From Phlyctochytrium arcticum (lineage: Eukaryota > Chytridiomycota > Chytridiomycetes > Chytridiales > Chytridiaceae), in assembly GCA_025602905.1 (NCBI GenBank), contig JAHLKI010000008.1, positions 372,001 through 436,000 on the forward strand: a DNA stretch of 64,000 bases, in the 5' to 3' direction. Shown here piece after piece: positions 31,729-44,963 of this stretch (positions within the stretch are counted from its first letter, which is position 1; the number at the start of each line of letters is the position of its first letter). The notes below the pieces were generated by a model, which was not told the DNA's origin, did no database searches, and saw only the letters and a program-made list of their open reading frames with translations. Made by a program: the position numbers and the translations under genes.

Positions 31729-34112
31729 TTACATTTGGTCGCTCAGAGCCCACAGCTGTAGTTCTGAATCGTTGCTCAGCCAAAATTTGTCTATCGCTGC
31801 AATGCCGTGCGACGTGCTGTCGTCGATGTTCCGGCTTGATCCCCAATCAGCTGCAAACTGAACTCGGCGGATTGCTTGCCCTGCAGCAGCGACTTGCCGC
31901 TGCAATATCTGTTTCCCTGTGCGAAGGCTCCATCCGTGGATATAACCGTCCCGCCCCCCTGTTGGAGTCTGTTATCTACGGCATGTAGAGGGATTGTGTG
32001 TGCGCTACCCACCAGACATCACTATGTTTCGCTCCATGTTGATCGACATATTGTGCGTAAAGATATCGGAGATGCCATCTCGCAGAATCATGTACGGTCT
32101 AGATTCAAATCGCTTGTCCCAGAGCAACATCTGTCAAGAAATTGTCAGCGCGATCGATATCGAATGCGATAGATGCCGCTATACCTCTCCGTCCACATGC
32201 ATTCCTATAAACCGCTGGTCGCCCAAGTCGTGAACGTCGCTCAACGCAACACCCCCTCGGAAGCTCGCAGCACAAGGCCGATTGCCGATGCGTGGATCAC
32301 ACAAATGCACGTTGCCATTGCGACAGCCGACCAGAAGAGATTTGGCCTTAAAAGCACATCAGAAATTGAAGGATAGTCGACAGGTTTTGTGGTTTCAAGT
32401 CTAACCTGATCCACAAAAGATAGTGACAATATGTCCGACTGTTCAAAGAGCTTGCATCCAGGCCCCCTTCGGGTTCCAACATTCCCATCAAATGGGTTGA
32501 ACACCGAGAACACTCCTTTGCTTTCCCCTACTCAGAGAAATGAGTATCGTCTAGTCAAATGTGAACGACGCTGTGATCATACCCAACGCGACAAAATGAT
32601 GGTCACCCTCCTTAGTCACCGCGCAAGAATGTATGGCGGAATTTTTGCCACCATGATACTCAGATATAATCGGACCTATGAGATTTCGGTTGCGCGTTAA
32701 ACAGATTCTCCAAGTTTGCAACACTTGCACAACGTACGCCGAAGAAACGCGGTCCCAGAACCTTCCCCGAAATCTACTTTCTCGTATGGGTAAATTTTGA
32801 AAACTCCCCCGCGCCTATTCCCCCCATTTAAGTATGCAGCCCTGGGGTCTCAGTGAGCATCTTGCCATGTTAAGACACATGTGACACTACATACGCGACG
32901 CATGGCTGACCGTTGACGTTTCCCAGGTAGCGTACGCTAGATATCTATGACTACGCTCGACTACAGAGTTCTGTAGCTGGTATACACTAGGCACTTACCT
33001 CGGATGAGAGGTCATGAGAGAGAGTGAATCCCTGTGACGCTTCACTATCAGGCTGCTTGGCGAAATCTTCGTACTCGAACACTCTATATCGCACGCTTTT
33101 TAGATTGCCTCCATGTGCAGTAATCAAACATAAAGGAGCGTACCTGATGGAATTGTCCGCGCGGGCAACGCAAACATGGGGTTCGGTGGGATGTATCTGG
33201 AAGACGTAGAGTGAGTAAATTGCTAAATTGAGGGACAGCATAGAGATAACCTACCTGAAAGTCAACAATGTGTCCAGCCCCAATAACAAATCCGTCCCCC
33301 GCCGTTCGGCCCCCTGCATTCTTATACGTAGAGCAGTGCCTGAGATAGCGAATCATCGTCTCCCAGCCGCAGCTTTGGACGTTCACATGTAAAGATTCTC
33401 AAATGCATTCAAACGGTTCAGGGACACACACACCTCTTCCAAGCTTCAGATGAGCGGCGACAAAGACCTCCTTGCTCACGGTCTGACAGAAAAAGCGAAG
33501 CATTGGGATGACTATACGTGAAGCCATGCCGTTTGCGAGGATGGACCTTGATGATTTCGTTACTTAGTCTTTGATGCATCAGTACCTGTAGAGGTCAAGG
33601 AAGCCCACCGTGGATTTGCATTGGTCGTCAAATTTTTGCCTTTCGGCCTTTCTGATTCGAGCGTCCTCCTTTTGCTTGAGCTTGAGCACCGTATATGGAT
33701 TGGACGACGTTGCGATCTTGTCAGCCGCTATCTTGAAATACCGGTTTTTCTCCACATCCTGTCATCATCAAAAGCGTCAACAAAGCGCCTAAAATGTATG
33801 ATGATAGACCATACTTACAAAATAGAAACCTGGGATCTCTGGCATGCTAGAAGATGATGATTGACTGGCTACTCCGCTCATCTCTGTTGCTACTGGGCTT
33901 TGCAATTTGGGCTGTGAGTGGGAAGCTCCATGTTGCTGACGTTGCTGTCGGCCGAATTGGTTTCGGGGCCGTTTCCGGGGAGGTGATCCGGAAATACGAC
34001 CGGCAAGGCGCTGTTCTTCCGGCTCCGACCGCCAGGAAGTAGCAGGTTGAGTCTGTGGTGTGTTCCGGGCTCCACCTTGTTGCGAATGCCGCGATCTTCG
34101 TCTGCCACTCAT
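31729..34112 (-). CDS. WD40-repeat protein, DCAF4 (WDR21)-like CUL4-DDB1 adaptor
   Basis: A multi-exon gene from an ATG at 34112 to a stop at 31729. Firm exons are 33819-34112, one starting at 33758, 32999-33196, 32185-32346, 32013-32130 and 31729-31958. The N-terminus is basic and Gln/Ser-rich, then comes PGFYFDVEKNRYFKIAADKI across the first splice, the signature of DCAF4 (GFYxDxExxRYFxI). WD-repeat blocks follow, including LLVGCRNGNVHLCDPRIG, LLWDKRFESRPY and GYIHGWSLRTGKQIL. DCAF4 proteins present substrates to the CUL4-DDB1 ubiquitin ligase. The exons between 32410 and 32999, and the small ones near 33260-33620, are only partly resolved, so the middle of the model is uncertain although the ends and family seem sound. 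Confidence 0.7.
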
Positions 34113-34245
34113 AAAGTCCCACCGACCAAAGCCCACGCCGCGAGCGATGTGACCCCGGATGTGACCACAGCTATATAGGCAAAAGGTTGTTCATACCATA
34201 CAATAGAATGGATGTAATTATACAGCAAAGTATCGGATAGCAATG

Positions 34246-36751
34246 CTACCGGCCACTATCTGGACTATTGGACTTATTGCTACCAGCACTATTCGCTTCA
34301 TCATCACCATCTTCCTCCCAACGACCTTTCTTGGCAGGTCGCGCATCTTCGCCACCGGCCTCCTCCTCGTTCTCTTCATCATCTTCATCCTCCTCCTCAT
34401 CTTCTTCATCATCATCATCATCATCAGCCTTGTTCTGCTGCATCTGCGCCATCTTTTGTTTCCATTCGTGCGCAACAGCCAAAAGTTTGAAGTTTGGTCG
34501 TTCTGCATCATCATCGGGGAAGATGTAATCGTAGTACTCCTCCCAGCCGGTCTCCTCGCCAGAGAACTCGTCCACGACACGCCTCCTCTTCTTGACAGCC
34601 CTTGGCATTTTCCCTTCGACGTTTGCGACGCTGTCGGCATCACCATGTTTCCGTTCAAAGGCAAGCCAAGATTCCAAGAGGACCACGCGTTCTTCTTTGC
34701 TGTCCTCGCCTCGTTTGCGGAGTAAGTTGTATGACCGATCATAGATTTTCCGAGCAGCGGCAACTCGACCTTCTAGCCCGCCATTGTCTTCAGCCGTGAC
34801 CTCGAAATTAGCATAACTAATCCAAACCTAGAAGTACCAGTTGGATCAGATACGTTGCGTAAAGAGATTCGCCTTTGGGCAAAACTCACCTTGACATGTT
34901 TTGTTCGTTCCAGTAGACGCTCATATACATCCCGAGCATTTTGCCATTCTTCCTCATCAACTTCAAAGTCAATGTATCCTTTCCATAATATTTCTGGCAT
35001 GTCCAATACTGGTTGGGCAACTGCCAGTTCGAAGATCGCACGGCATCGTTCGTAATCTCCCAACAGATTTTCGAGTTCCGCATACTTGATCCACGCGTAA
35101 CAGTTGCTGGGATTCCACTGCAGATACTTTTCATATAGACTTCGAACGCGGTCAAACTCACGAAGCTGAATTTCCAGCTCAATATAGCCTTTGTAAATCT
35201 TCTCCTTCTGGCACATTCCCAAGGCCGTTCCGAGTACTTTCCGAGCGCCGCTTAAGTCCATCCGTCTGATCAAAAACTTTGCGTAGTTTAACCAAATCTT
35301 GGCGAACGTAAAGGTTTTGTGGGGTATCACTTTCAGGCATTTGTTGTATACTTGCTTTGCCCGCTCGACATCTTCAGCAACTGATTCTTCCCACACAGCG
35401 TAGAATAGCCACAAATATATGTATCGACGCCAAAACCGCTTTTCAGCAATTGGGGGTACTTGTGCGATGGCACGCTCATACACTTCCCGGACCTTTTCAT
35501 GTGTACCGCTGTGCTCTTCCAACTTTGCATAATCAAACCAAATATCGTAGTTTTTGGGGTTGGCAGCTAGCTCCTGTTAATCAAAAGTAAATCAGTGACA
35601 TGGTCAAGATACTTCAATTCCCTAGCGCTTACATCTTCGTACTTGACTCGCCGCTTTCCAATAATAACGTCCTCAATACCATCCTTTGCCCCGTGTTGCT
35701 TTTCGAACTGCGAGTAGACATTGTACAAATTTTCCGCTTGTCCCTTGGGCAACTTGTCCAGGGCAAACTTGTAAATGACCCGCGCTCGCTCGTATTCTTT
35801 CTGCCGAGTCTCAAACTTGGCAAACGATACATAAACATTCTGATCGATATAATCTTCACCGAGAAGCTCTAGGCACTTTTCATAAATCTCCCGCGCACCA
35901 TCTGCGAATATAAGGGTTTCGTCAGCATAGGTCTTAAATCGTCGCTCTATTCAGCGGATTCTTACCAGCTTTTCCTATTGACTCCTCAAACTTGGCCCAT
36001 TTGATCCAATTCTTTGGCTGTGGATGGACACTGACGAACCGCCGATATATGTCTCTCGCTCTATCCAGCTCCTTATATCGCTTCTCCAACTTCACATAGG
36101 CCATCCAGGCGTCCTCTGAAGGCTCCCATTTCATCCATCGCTCAAAAACCTGCCGTGCTCCGGGGATGTTGTCCAGAACCTCTTCCATGTAGACATACTT
36201 GTACCACAGAGCATCCACACGAGGAAGAAGCGAAACAGCACGATCAAAAATATTCCTTGCACGGTTGACGTTCTTATGGCGCACTTCCATTTCCGTGTAC
36301 TTCATCCACAAAACTTGATTTCGGGGATCCGTGTCCAAGGCTCTTTCCATGATCGACCGTGCCCTAATAGTTTCGGGTCAGCTCTGAACGCAGCGTACCA
36401 TAAGAGCAAAGTAACCCACCGATCAAACTCTTTGACTGATTCTTCCCATGCTGCATATTTCACCCAGTGTCCAATGCTCTGTTTATTCCGCTGAAGCTTG
36501 TCCTCAAATTCCTTCCGTTTCCGAAGACGGTACTCATCCAGCTCCTCCCCATCCATGATCTTTTGTTTTGGAACATTGCTGAGCTCCTGTCGTTCTTTCG
36601 ACTCTCGAAGAATTTGCTCGGCTGTGATCTGAACAGCTGCGGGATTCTTGTTCTTGACCTGAGACAAAGTTATACGTGAGTATTGAGGTTCGGCCAAAAG
36701 GTGAGTATCGGTCACACCACATACCTTTGCAGGTCGCGGTTGCCTGTCCAT
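34246..36751 (-). CDS. CLF1: Pre-mRNA splicing factor CLF1/Crooked neck (HAT repeats)
   Basis: Six exons: 36725-36751, 36420-36658, 35966-36363, 35633-35901, 34890-35573 and 34246-34827, giving 732 residues. It starts like other Clf1 proteins ([27 protein letters not shown]-type region) and consists of tandem half-a-TPR repeats ([59 protein letters not shown]). The last 90 residues end in an acidic run of Asp and Glu followed by basic residues. Clf1/Crn is a scaffold of the NineTeen complex in the spliceosome. Length is near that of the yeast and animal proteins (about 690-750). All exon phases agree. Confidence 0.9.
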
Positions 36752-37096
36752 GGTGATAGCGAGTCCCTGGGAGGTTCAACAAAGGGAGATTATATGCTGT
36801 TGCTGGTTCCGTTTGAGCTCCTGGCAAATCTCAAATCCTCGAAATTGCTTCGAATGCTATGCGGTCACGTGCCTCAGCCCTAGCTCGCAGAGCTGTTCCA
36901 TTGACCTTGGAAGCCTTGAACGGAGTTCGCGATTTGTTCCATATGTAAAGACGCTTGCATTTCTGCTATACACACCTCTCAATTCCTGGAACTTGTGCGA
37001 GGAGAAACGTTAGCTTCTCACAGAACTTCTTTTCTCGGCGGATTTTGGGTCCAAGTCTCAAATTTCAGCTGTTGGATCTAAAAAGTCGAGTCCGCA

Positions 37097-38892
37097 ATGA
37101 ACCCCGGACAACAGTATGGAACACCGGCTAGGCCGGGCGGAGTACCTCAACAGCATGCTTACACACCACAAGGCTACAGTATGTCTAGCGGCGCTCCTCC
37201 AGCACAGGTAGCGTGCTTTTGTTTGAGCAAGGGATTTCGTCGGCAAAGTACTCACCCCTTCCAGCAGTATTATCAAAATGTGCAGCGGCAGCCGGTACCT
37301 GGTATGAGTGCAACTCCGCAGCAACAAATGGCGCAGAATGCTGCCATGATGGCGAAGCGACCTATGGAAACTCCAGGATCTTCAAAATCCAAGTGCGCTC
37401 ATGTCTCACACTGTCGGCTGATGAGCTTGACCCTAATTTGAATTCTCAGAAGGAAACGACCAGCAGATAGGGTATTACCCAAAAAGGTGAGAGGACAGGT
37501 CAGTGGGGGCAACAAGAATACCTTATTGAAACAGTACAGATCGAAGCATTTATCCCGGAGGCCAAACTCTACACACAGCTGCAGGAAGTCGAAAAGAAGC
37601 TGGATGGCACAATTAGTCGGAAGAAGTTGGATATGATGGAACAGAAAAATCAGCTCAAAGTATTTGACTACAGAATAATCTGGTTCGTGGACATCACTGA
37701 CTCCCGCTTCCTACAGCCTACGAAGCGCATATTGAGAATCTTTTTATCGAACCATTCGTCAGACCAATTTGTGGAAAGTAACGCGCTTGGGAGTGACGAG
37801 GAGATATTTAGCCTGGAGAACATGAGAGCTCCCTCCTGGACATTAAGAGTAGAGGGCCGTTTACTGGATGTGAGGCTTCTCCAGTTGTATTTGAAAATGT
37901 CATCTAACCGGCAGCGCAGCTCCCAAATAGCAGAAAACCACAAGTGAATCCACCGAAGTTCTCAAACTTTGTCAAATCGGTTATAGTTCACTTGCACCGC
38001 GACAAAGATTTATATCCGGATGGAAATGTGATTGAGGTATGACCTCCATGACGGGCAGGAATCGGAAGTAAACTCAAACAAGACTTTAGTGGCACAAGAC
38101 GGAAGGCGCTCCGGATTGTGACGGTTTTGAGATCAAGCGGACGGGTGATTCGGACGTCGAGGCGAAAATTCTTGTTTATCTCGACTACAAACCCGAAAAG
38201 TTTAAGCTCTCTCGCCCATTGGCAAAGTTGTTGGACATCCACACAGATACCCCGACAAATGTTGTATCAGCCTTATGGCAATACGTCAAGGTACATCGCC
38301 TTTTTCCATGTGCCTTGACTCCATCATACTCATCCAGAATTCGTAGTTTCAAAAGTTGCAAGATCCAGATGACAAACGATTTATCAATTGCGATGAACCC
38401 CTCCGAGCTATTTTAGGTGTCCCACGTATAACATTTGCCCAGATACCCGATCTTTTGCGCGTCCAGCTTTCCCCACCCGACCCCATCGTTCTCGACTACA
38501 CCATCCGCACTGAAAAGGAGCAGCATGTTTCGCAAATCGCGTACGACGTGGACGTGGAGGTTCCATCGATACTGCGCGAACGACTCGAGGCAACACTGGC
38601 GTCGAATCCCCAAATCCAGCGCGACATTGGCAATTACGACGAAAAGATTACAACTTTGATTCAAACTATTAATCACTGCAAGCTGAAGCGAGACTTTATG
38701 CTGGCATTTGCCGACAATCCAATCGGTTTCCTGAACCAATGGATCGCAAGTCAGAGTAGGGACTTGGAAGTCGTATTGGGCGATACCCGAGTCAACGTAG
38801 AGGAAATCAGGCGGGGGGCATTCTTTGATCGGGAAAAAGTTCAGGAAGCCATCTTCCATCACCTGAGGCAGGGAGATATGGAAGGTGTATAA
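37097..38892 (+). CDS. SWI/SNF-type remodeller subunit SMARCD/Swp73 (SWIB domain)
   Basis: Eight exons: 37097-37207, 37265-37392, 37450-37486, 37540-37659, 37717-37883, 37934-38036, 38090-38290 and 38347-38892, about 470 residues. The N-terminus is Gln/Pro-rich. The conserved core begins at KRPADRVLPKK, then IEAFIPEAKLYTQLQEVEKK. The SWIB/MDM2 domain is seen in KPEKFKLSRPLAKLLDIHTD, then VVSALWQYVKFQKLQDPDDK, and FINCDEPLRAIL. The C-terminal helical part has CKLKRDFMLAFADNPIGFLN. This is the BAF60/SMARCD family (Snf12, Rsc6 in yeast), linking the remodeller to transcription factors. The join between exons 5 and 6 was set by phase; an alternative donor at 37871 fits the splice signal better but not the frame. 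Confidence 0.85.
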
Positions 38893-39017
38893 CCTACAGT
38901 CGTGAGTCTTTTCACGGTACAAAAACATGGGACCTTTGAGGGAATGTTGTCCCAAATAAATAAATAATAAATTCGATAGCGCCTATCCACAAAATGTTAA
39001 GAAACCAGGCAAGATCC

Positions 39018-40637
39018 CTATTTAAATCGCTTGTAGTCATGCGTTTCCGTTTCTTTGCGGCGGTACTTGAGCTTTTTCCTGGAAAATTCAAATACAATCA
39101 GTACACAGCGCTGAAATTGTCGTCTCATATCAGACTTACCCAACAGGCACACGCGCCTCAATGAGACTTCGCTTCTGCAAACTTTGGAATCGCTCTCTGA
39201 ACAAGTTTCCTTCGGGTCGGAGCTCTCGAAGAGTGTCAGGGAGATCTTCGGTGAGCGACACGTCCATTGGTAATGGCTTGATCCTGAATATGAATGGTCT
39301 ATTAAGATACTTATAGGATATGATTGGCAATCTTTCAACACATACATGTGTGGGCCTAACCGACCAGCCTCCTTGGCGAGTCGTGTTTCCTCCTTTTCTT
39401 GACGCTCGTTGGCTAATCCCGCCAGCATTCTCTCCTCTTTTCGCACAGATTTTTCAATTTCGCCCAGAGAATTAATCTGTTTGAGAAGTTTTTTGGTCGT
39501 CCGGGTTTGCTCTTCTTGACGGGCGATACCCTCCAAGCGACGCTCGCGATTGCGTTGGGCTTTGGTTTTGCGAGTTCCAGTTGGCTGTGGACCAGAAATG
39601 GAGTCATTCTCCGCTTGTGTGCCAGAGCCTTCACCGTCCTTGAGCTCACTCTCCTCTTCCTCGTCCTCAGACTCACTGAAGAATGTCTCATCATCCAAAT
39701 TGTCCAATTCCGCTGGGTACGCAAGTTTGCTTTTGGCAGCCTGGCGCTGGTCCTCCTTCATCAACTCTTCATCAACCGCTAATCTCAAAGCTTGCTGATG
39801 ATCAGTAAAGCTGGGATTGTACGATGCACCAGCATGAACAATCTGAACGGCGGGAATGGCTGATACGGCTTTACGGGGTTGCGGGCCTTTACGGGCAGGA
39901 ACGGCAAGAATGTCGGATATGAAATCATTCTGGGGTATTGATGGTGGTTGTTGGGGGGAGGTTGAGGTTTTGATGGATTGAGGGGTGGTCGGAGTTGATG
40001 ATGGGGGTGTGGGAATTGCCTTGGGTGCCTCTGAGCCCCACAGGTCAAGCTGCCCCTGGCTCTGTGCCAGCTTCTTTTCCTTTTCTGCTAACCGCTTGGC
40101 TTTCGCCGCTTGAGCTGCGCCTACTTTGTCCATTCCCAATTCCGCCTTTCGCTTTGCCAGTGCTTGCACCTTCTTCAACTGATTCTTACTGGCCTGGCGC
40201 ACCTTCATTCCTGGCTCAGCAACCGTCTTGGTTGATTTTGCGACAGTCGGCCGGGACGTGATTCCGTCAAATCCAGATTTGGGAGTGATAATATCGTCGA
40301 TTCGAAGCTTCGCATACTTGAACTTTTCCTTGATTTCAGCATCACCCGCCTTATCCGTGAAAAACAGAGACTGGTCGTCTGCCTGATGAATGGCTTTACC
40401 CCTACAGTTGAGATCTTAGTAACCAGCTTGAAGCAAATGTGACTTTAATATGTACCCAAGTCGCTCCTCTGTTCGCAATTCATGAAGTTCCTCCTCCACA
40501 GCAGATATATCGACATTCTTCCTCCATTCCTTCTTGCCCTTTCGACCCGACTTGGTGACTTTCTTGACGGAGGTCGTCGTGGAGACGACCTTTGTGGTCT
40601 TCACGGAAACCGACTTTTTTGTTGCAACAGACTTCAT
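39018..40637 (-). CDS. NOP53: Ribosome biogenesis protein NOP53 (GLTSCR2/PICT1 family)
   Basis: Four exons: 40456-40637, 39346-40401, 39140-39283 and 39018-39078, giving 480 residues. Family marks are the N-terminal SGRKGKKEWRKNVDI, the central HAGASYNPSFTDHQQAL, long Lys/Glu/Arg-rich helices (RNRERRLEGIARQEEQ), and the C-terminal PDTLRELRPEGNLFRERFQS followed by KRSLIEARVPVGKKLKYRRK. An acidic patch (SEDEEEESE) lies in the middle. Nop53 is needed for late 60S maturation in the nucleolus, recruiting the exosome-linked helicase Mtr4 through its N-terminal region in yeast. It is head to head with the SPT2 gene over 319 bp. Confidence 0.85.
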
Positions 40638-40956
40638 GTTTCTGGTTGCAAAATGTGTGAAGAATGCACCGAGCCGAAGAAACTAAAAATTTTGGAAAAC
40701 GAAAGCCAAGATGACTGTGCCGCCAACTTTCCTTTCTGGGCCTTTACCAACTGTTTGTGCTTCGCGCGAGTTTTGTCTCGCTGGGTTTGCAGCACAATTT
40801 ATCCCAACAGATGTCCAAGTTTTCGTAAATCAACTGCCCTTTTCCTCCCCTTCGTGGACCTACTGGAACTTACAATCGCCGGGACTGACTCTTGCTAGTT
40901 CTCCCGCGACTTTTTGGAATGCACGCCACACAAGTTTCTTCTCTTAATAACACAAC

Positions 40957-42618
40957 ATGAGTATGGGCAAGGGAGTACGTATATATGAAGGTCATGTTTA
41001 TACAGGCAGATGCTAATTTGTTTTCTTGTTGGTAGTTCGGGGATCTGATGGCCGAAGCCGAAAACACGACTTCGGTCTTGGAACGGAAAAGGCGCGAAAT
41101 TGCCCAGCGTAAGGCAATGGAGGAAGCTCAGGAACGGCGGCGACAGGAGCAACTGGAGGCGCGACGCTTAGAGATTTTGGCGGCTAGCAGGGAATCGATA
41201 AAAGCGAGTACGAGGGAGAGTGGGGGCTCACGCGCACATGGGAGCGTAGCACGGAAGGGCGATGTATCACGTAGTGTGGAGAAAGGTCATGAGCGGAGCC
41301 GACCGGCTGGTTCTTCTTCAGGGAGTTCCTCCAATAGTCGAACGGCCGTAAATGGGAAAACCGAAGGGGGTTCATTAAAGGCATCTGACAAAACATCGAA
41401 AGGATCTAAGACGGATGCCGGCGGAGCAAAGAAGAAGCCGGCTGGATATCGGAGCGATTTTATGTCACTGATGAAAGAGGCTGAGGAGATCACCAAAAAT
41501 CCTGAGGCCGCTATTCAAAAGGTAGCCAAATTGACAACCAGCACCTCGGCCGATCGCGCACGACCTAGCTCTGGGAAAAGGCCTACGAGTGCCGACTTGC
41601 AGAACAGAGCATCATCTGATCGTAGCAGGACATCTGCCGAGAGAACACAAACGGAAAAGTCAAGGCAAAGTGCTACTTCAACATCTTTGCGTGCAAAGGG
41701 AACCTCTGATCGAGCTACGGGGAAAACTCGACCCATCTCTGACAGTCGCAGCAGCATAAGCAGCGCGACTAAAGTAGATCTAGGACATCGCGACCGTACC
41801 TCATCATCATCACCCATACCCCCCAGATCTGGCTCTTCCAAGCCCACAACTAATCCCTCTTCATCCCGCCATGCCATTTCTCGAGACAGCGCAAGTGACC
41901 GTGCCAAGCGGTTGACGTCTGTTTCATCACCTTCCATAAGCACCCGTGTATCTACTTCTTCCTCCCTTCAATTACCCTCCGCAAAACGTAGTACTCAATC
42001 CCTATCGGTCACTTCAGATCGACGCGAAATCCGACGCGTATCTGGAGAAAGTGACCTGAAGCGCAAACGCGAACTTGATGAACTCCGAAGTCAGGGCATA
42101 GATCGAAACAGCAATTCATTAAAACGGCCACGACCCACAGCATCATCAAGTACGGACTATAGACGTGTGGATAAACGCGAGACATTACCTCTTCGTGATG
42201 AACGGACTGCCGTCAAACCTATGACGAGCGCCAAGCGCAAGGGAAACAATGTTGATGAAGATATTGAAGCGTTGCATTCTGGGAAAGCATCTGTCAGCGA
42301 TCTCATCTGGGGAATATTCGGGCGGAAAAAGCCAAGGTTTGTCCGATTCACAATACTGTTCCGTTACATATTATTCATCCAGCGCTTAGATATGTGGATA
42401 ATGATGATGATACCGATGATATGGAAGCTGATACCGCCTCGATACGAAGAGAGGAAGCTCGCAGGTCAGAATTTTGTTCTTTTCTTTTTTCCAAGAGACA
42501 TTGCGGTAACCCATTTGGTTGTTCTTGTAGTGCTCGGATAGCGCGAAAAGAAGATGAGGAAATGGAGCGTATAGAGGCTGAACTGGAACGGAAAAAAATG
42601 GCGGCAAGAAAAGCGTAG
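40957..42618 (+). CDS. SPT2: SPT2-like histone chaperone
   Basis: Four exons: 40957-40974, 41036-42336, 42390-42464 and 42531-42618, giving 493 residues. The first exon codes only MSMGKG. The N-terminal part is a charged helix (EERKRREIAQRKAME-like), and the bulk is Ser/Arg-rich low complexity. The conserved SPT2 C-terminal domain is at the end: VSDLIWGIFGRKKPRYVDND, then DDMEADTASIRREEARSAR and a Glu/Arg helix. Spt2 binds histones H3-H4 and acts with elongating RNA polymerase II to keep chromatin intact. The conserved C-terminus is split over three exons whose joins restore the motif. The long low-complexity middle is common in this family. Confidence 0.85.
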
Positions 42619-42823
42619 AAACACCTATAATTTTTCGTTTGTATTTATTTTCCCTTACCCCTGTAAATTACATCCCCAAACACTCACCATTGCCACTACC
42701 ACCACACCTCCCTTGGTTTTAATAAAGAAAAGAAAAGCGCCGATTGCAACATTCACAAAACTATATGATTTATAAACTTATTCTGAGAAAAAAGATCTAC
42801 ATAACTATAGCACTATAAAAGCC

Positions 42824-44963
42824 TTAAACCATGCCATCACCATTTCCCTCCCGATCCAGTTCATCTTTACCAACACGACTAGCGCTAGATTTTCGACGCG
42901 TGATGGTCCGTCCAATCCGCTGCGTGAATGATTTGAAGGAAGACGTGCTTTTAGTTGATGTGACTGGGAATGGAAACGATCGGGATTTTCTGAATGGGGG
43001 TAGGGGTGACTCGTGATTTCGATTTTGGGTGGAGTTTTCTTCACCCGCGACAGAAATATCAAGGAAATCGTCGCCTGTGCCGCTAGCGTCACTTCCATGT
43101 TCCTCGTACTCGTCGCTAACTTCTTCACTGTGAAAACTGGAGGCGTCTACTCCCGGTTCGTGCAGCTGCGACTGGTTGTCGTGTTCATTGACACCACTTT
43201 CTAAAGCATCGACGGCAAGATCTCGCTCCCTCGAGATAGCTCGCTCTGGCGCGACGTACGATTTGCGTGAAGTCGTGCTCTTTCTGACTGCGCTATCCGC
43301 AATGGTCCGAGCCGATTGCACCAACGAGTCAATCATGTATCCGCCGTTATTGTTCTTTCCGTCATCAGTAGTGCTTGTGGCCGGTACGGGCAATCCAGTG
43401 ACCAATTCATCCCCTTCACTTTCCTCCCTCAGAATTCTACCAACTTTCATGACCCGCCCTTTTTTCCCACCGACCTCTTCGCTGCTCTTTTTAGCGTTGG
43501 CCACCTGTTTGGTCAGTGCGGCCATGCGCCGCTGGTTTCCCGTCTTTTTTACCCGGGTTTGTTCGCGGATGAGGGCCCAGCATACCACCGCGGAACGGGC
43601 ACTGTCAATTCCATGTGTGAGTGCCGTTACGGTTGTGATGCCGCCGTAGGCAAATACAATTTTGAGTGTGACAAAGACCTGCAGGAACGTCAGTATCTCC
43701 TTGAAATCATTCGGGTATTGGTATAGTGAGAACTTACGACAGAGAAAAAGACCCGCACGTGTTCGTTTTCAGCCAACTGGCGAAATACTTCCTGTGTACC
43801 AGCAAACCCGCCCGCAGACTGTCGCGAGTAGATTCCTTGTAGCAACATGGATGTTGTAAACACTTCAAGGAAAAGCTACGCGAAAAGATGGGTCAAGCGC
43901 AATGAAAGATGATGTAAAGTACGGTCAGACATACTTCGATATCATACTGATGCTTGAAAAGTATAGGGTATCGGTCTGCGCATAATCCGAGCGCAGTCAC
44001 GCGGGAGTCCCGCTGAACCACTCCAGATATGACAATGCCGAGATGAACGCCGCATCCGATGACGACGACCGCGATACAAGTGCGTTTCCATTTTGTGAAT
44101 AGCATCAGTTTGATGAGCATGATGCCGTAGATGCTTGTCCAGGCAAAAGCCATAGGGAGGTTGACGAGTGGGGATCGCGCAGCACACGTCAAGAAACTGG
44201 ATCCTGAGACCATGACTGCGTAGCATGTTGCTGCGAGTGTTTTAATTAAGAGAAGCGTGCATTGGAGAGCATTCAGGACGTAAATGGGTTTGGGTCTGCG
44301 ATTGGGGGGAGGAACGAGACTGCCACCCGCTTTTTTGCCATCGCGAAGATTGGTGACTGTCGTTGACGCGGAAAACTCATTATGGCGAGACATTTCCGAT
44401 TTGCCGCACCTACTTTCACGTTTTAGGACGGCGGCAACCTTGGCGGCTGCTTCCCTGACTCTTTCTCGACGGTTGGGCCAGATGATGACGGGTTTCAAGG
44501 CAAAGTAGACGCAGACGATGCTCAGAGCAGACAAGGCACCAAACAAGGCCGAGTTGGTATTTGAGATTTGAATGTTGGTGAACGTCTGAAGGGCTAGGGC
44601 GTTGGGGTTAAACTCTTGAGTGGAGGATCCACTACCAAGTGTGCCAGTGCTTGGGCTGCCCTGCTGTCCAGATACAATGGCCCCGTTTCCTCCGGCACCC
44701 ACAGAGTTGGTTCCGCCGGCATGCAGAACGACCTCTGGTACAATGGGAGCCGTGTTGTCGAGAGAATTTTCAATTTTAACACTCGAAGCATTGGCTTCAC
44801 CGAGGGGTGTTGTGACATTGACGGTGATGTTGAAGGTGGTATATGAGAGGGATGAATTGTCTTTCGGCTTGATCACATTTGTCACATTGGATGCATCTGG
44901 CACCGATGTTTCAAAGAGCAGCAGAGATGTCGTTGAAGCACTTTCTGTTTGAGACGAGGACAT
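42824..44963 (-). CDS. Unrecognised multi-span membrane protein
   Basis: Three exons: 43935-44963, 43738-43875 and 42824-43678, giving 673 residues from the ATG at 44963. The first 160 residues are Ser/Thr/Asn-rich with several N-glycosylation sequons (NVT, NSS, NIT, NVT) and look extracellular or lumenal although no clear signal peptide precedes them. At least six hydrophobic segments follow (for example ALFGALSALSIVCVYFAL, ALQCTLLLIKTLAATCYAVM, AFAWTSIYGIMLIKLMLF, AVVVIGCGVHLGIVISGVV). The C-terminal 230 residues are hydrophilic and Ser/Glu-rich with basic patches (RTITRRKSSASR) fit for phosphorylation. Outline: glycosylated ectodomain, 6-7 helices, long cytosolic tail, like a receptor or channel. 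I do not recognise a family and assign no function. Confidence 0.6.

Noticed and set aside
34243..34725. Long hydrophobic plus-strand frame opposite the end of CLF1
   Set aside because: It is the antisense of the Asp/Glu-rich tail (GAT/GAG repeats become ATC/CTC), which makes false Ile/Leu/Phe runs resembling membrane helices.
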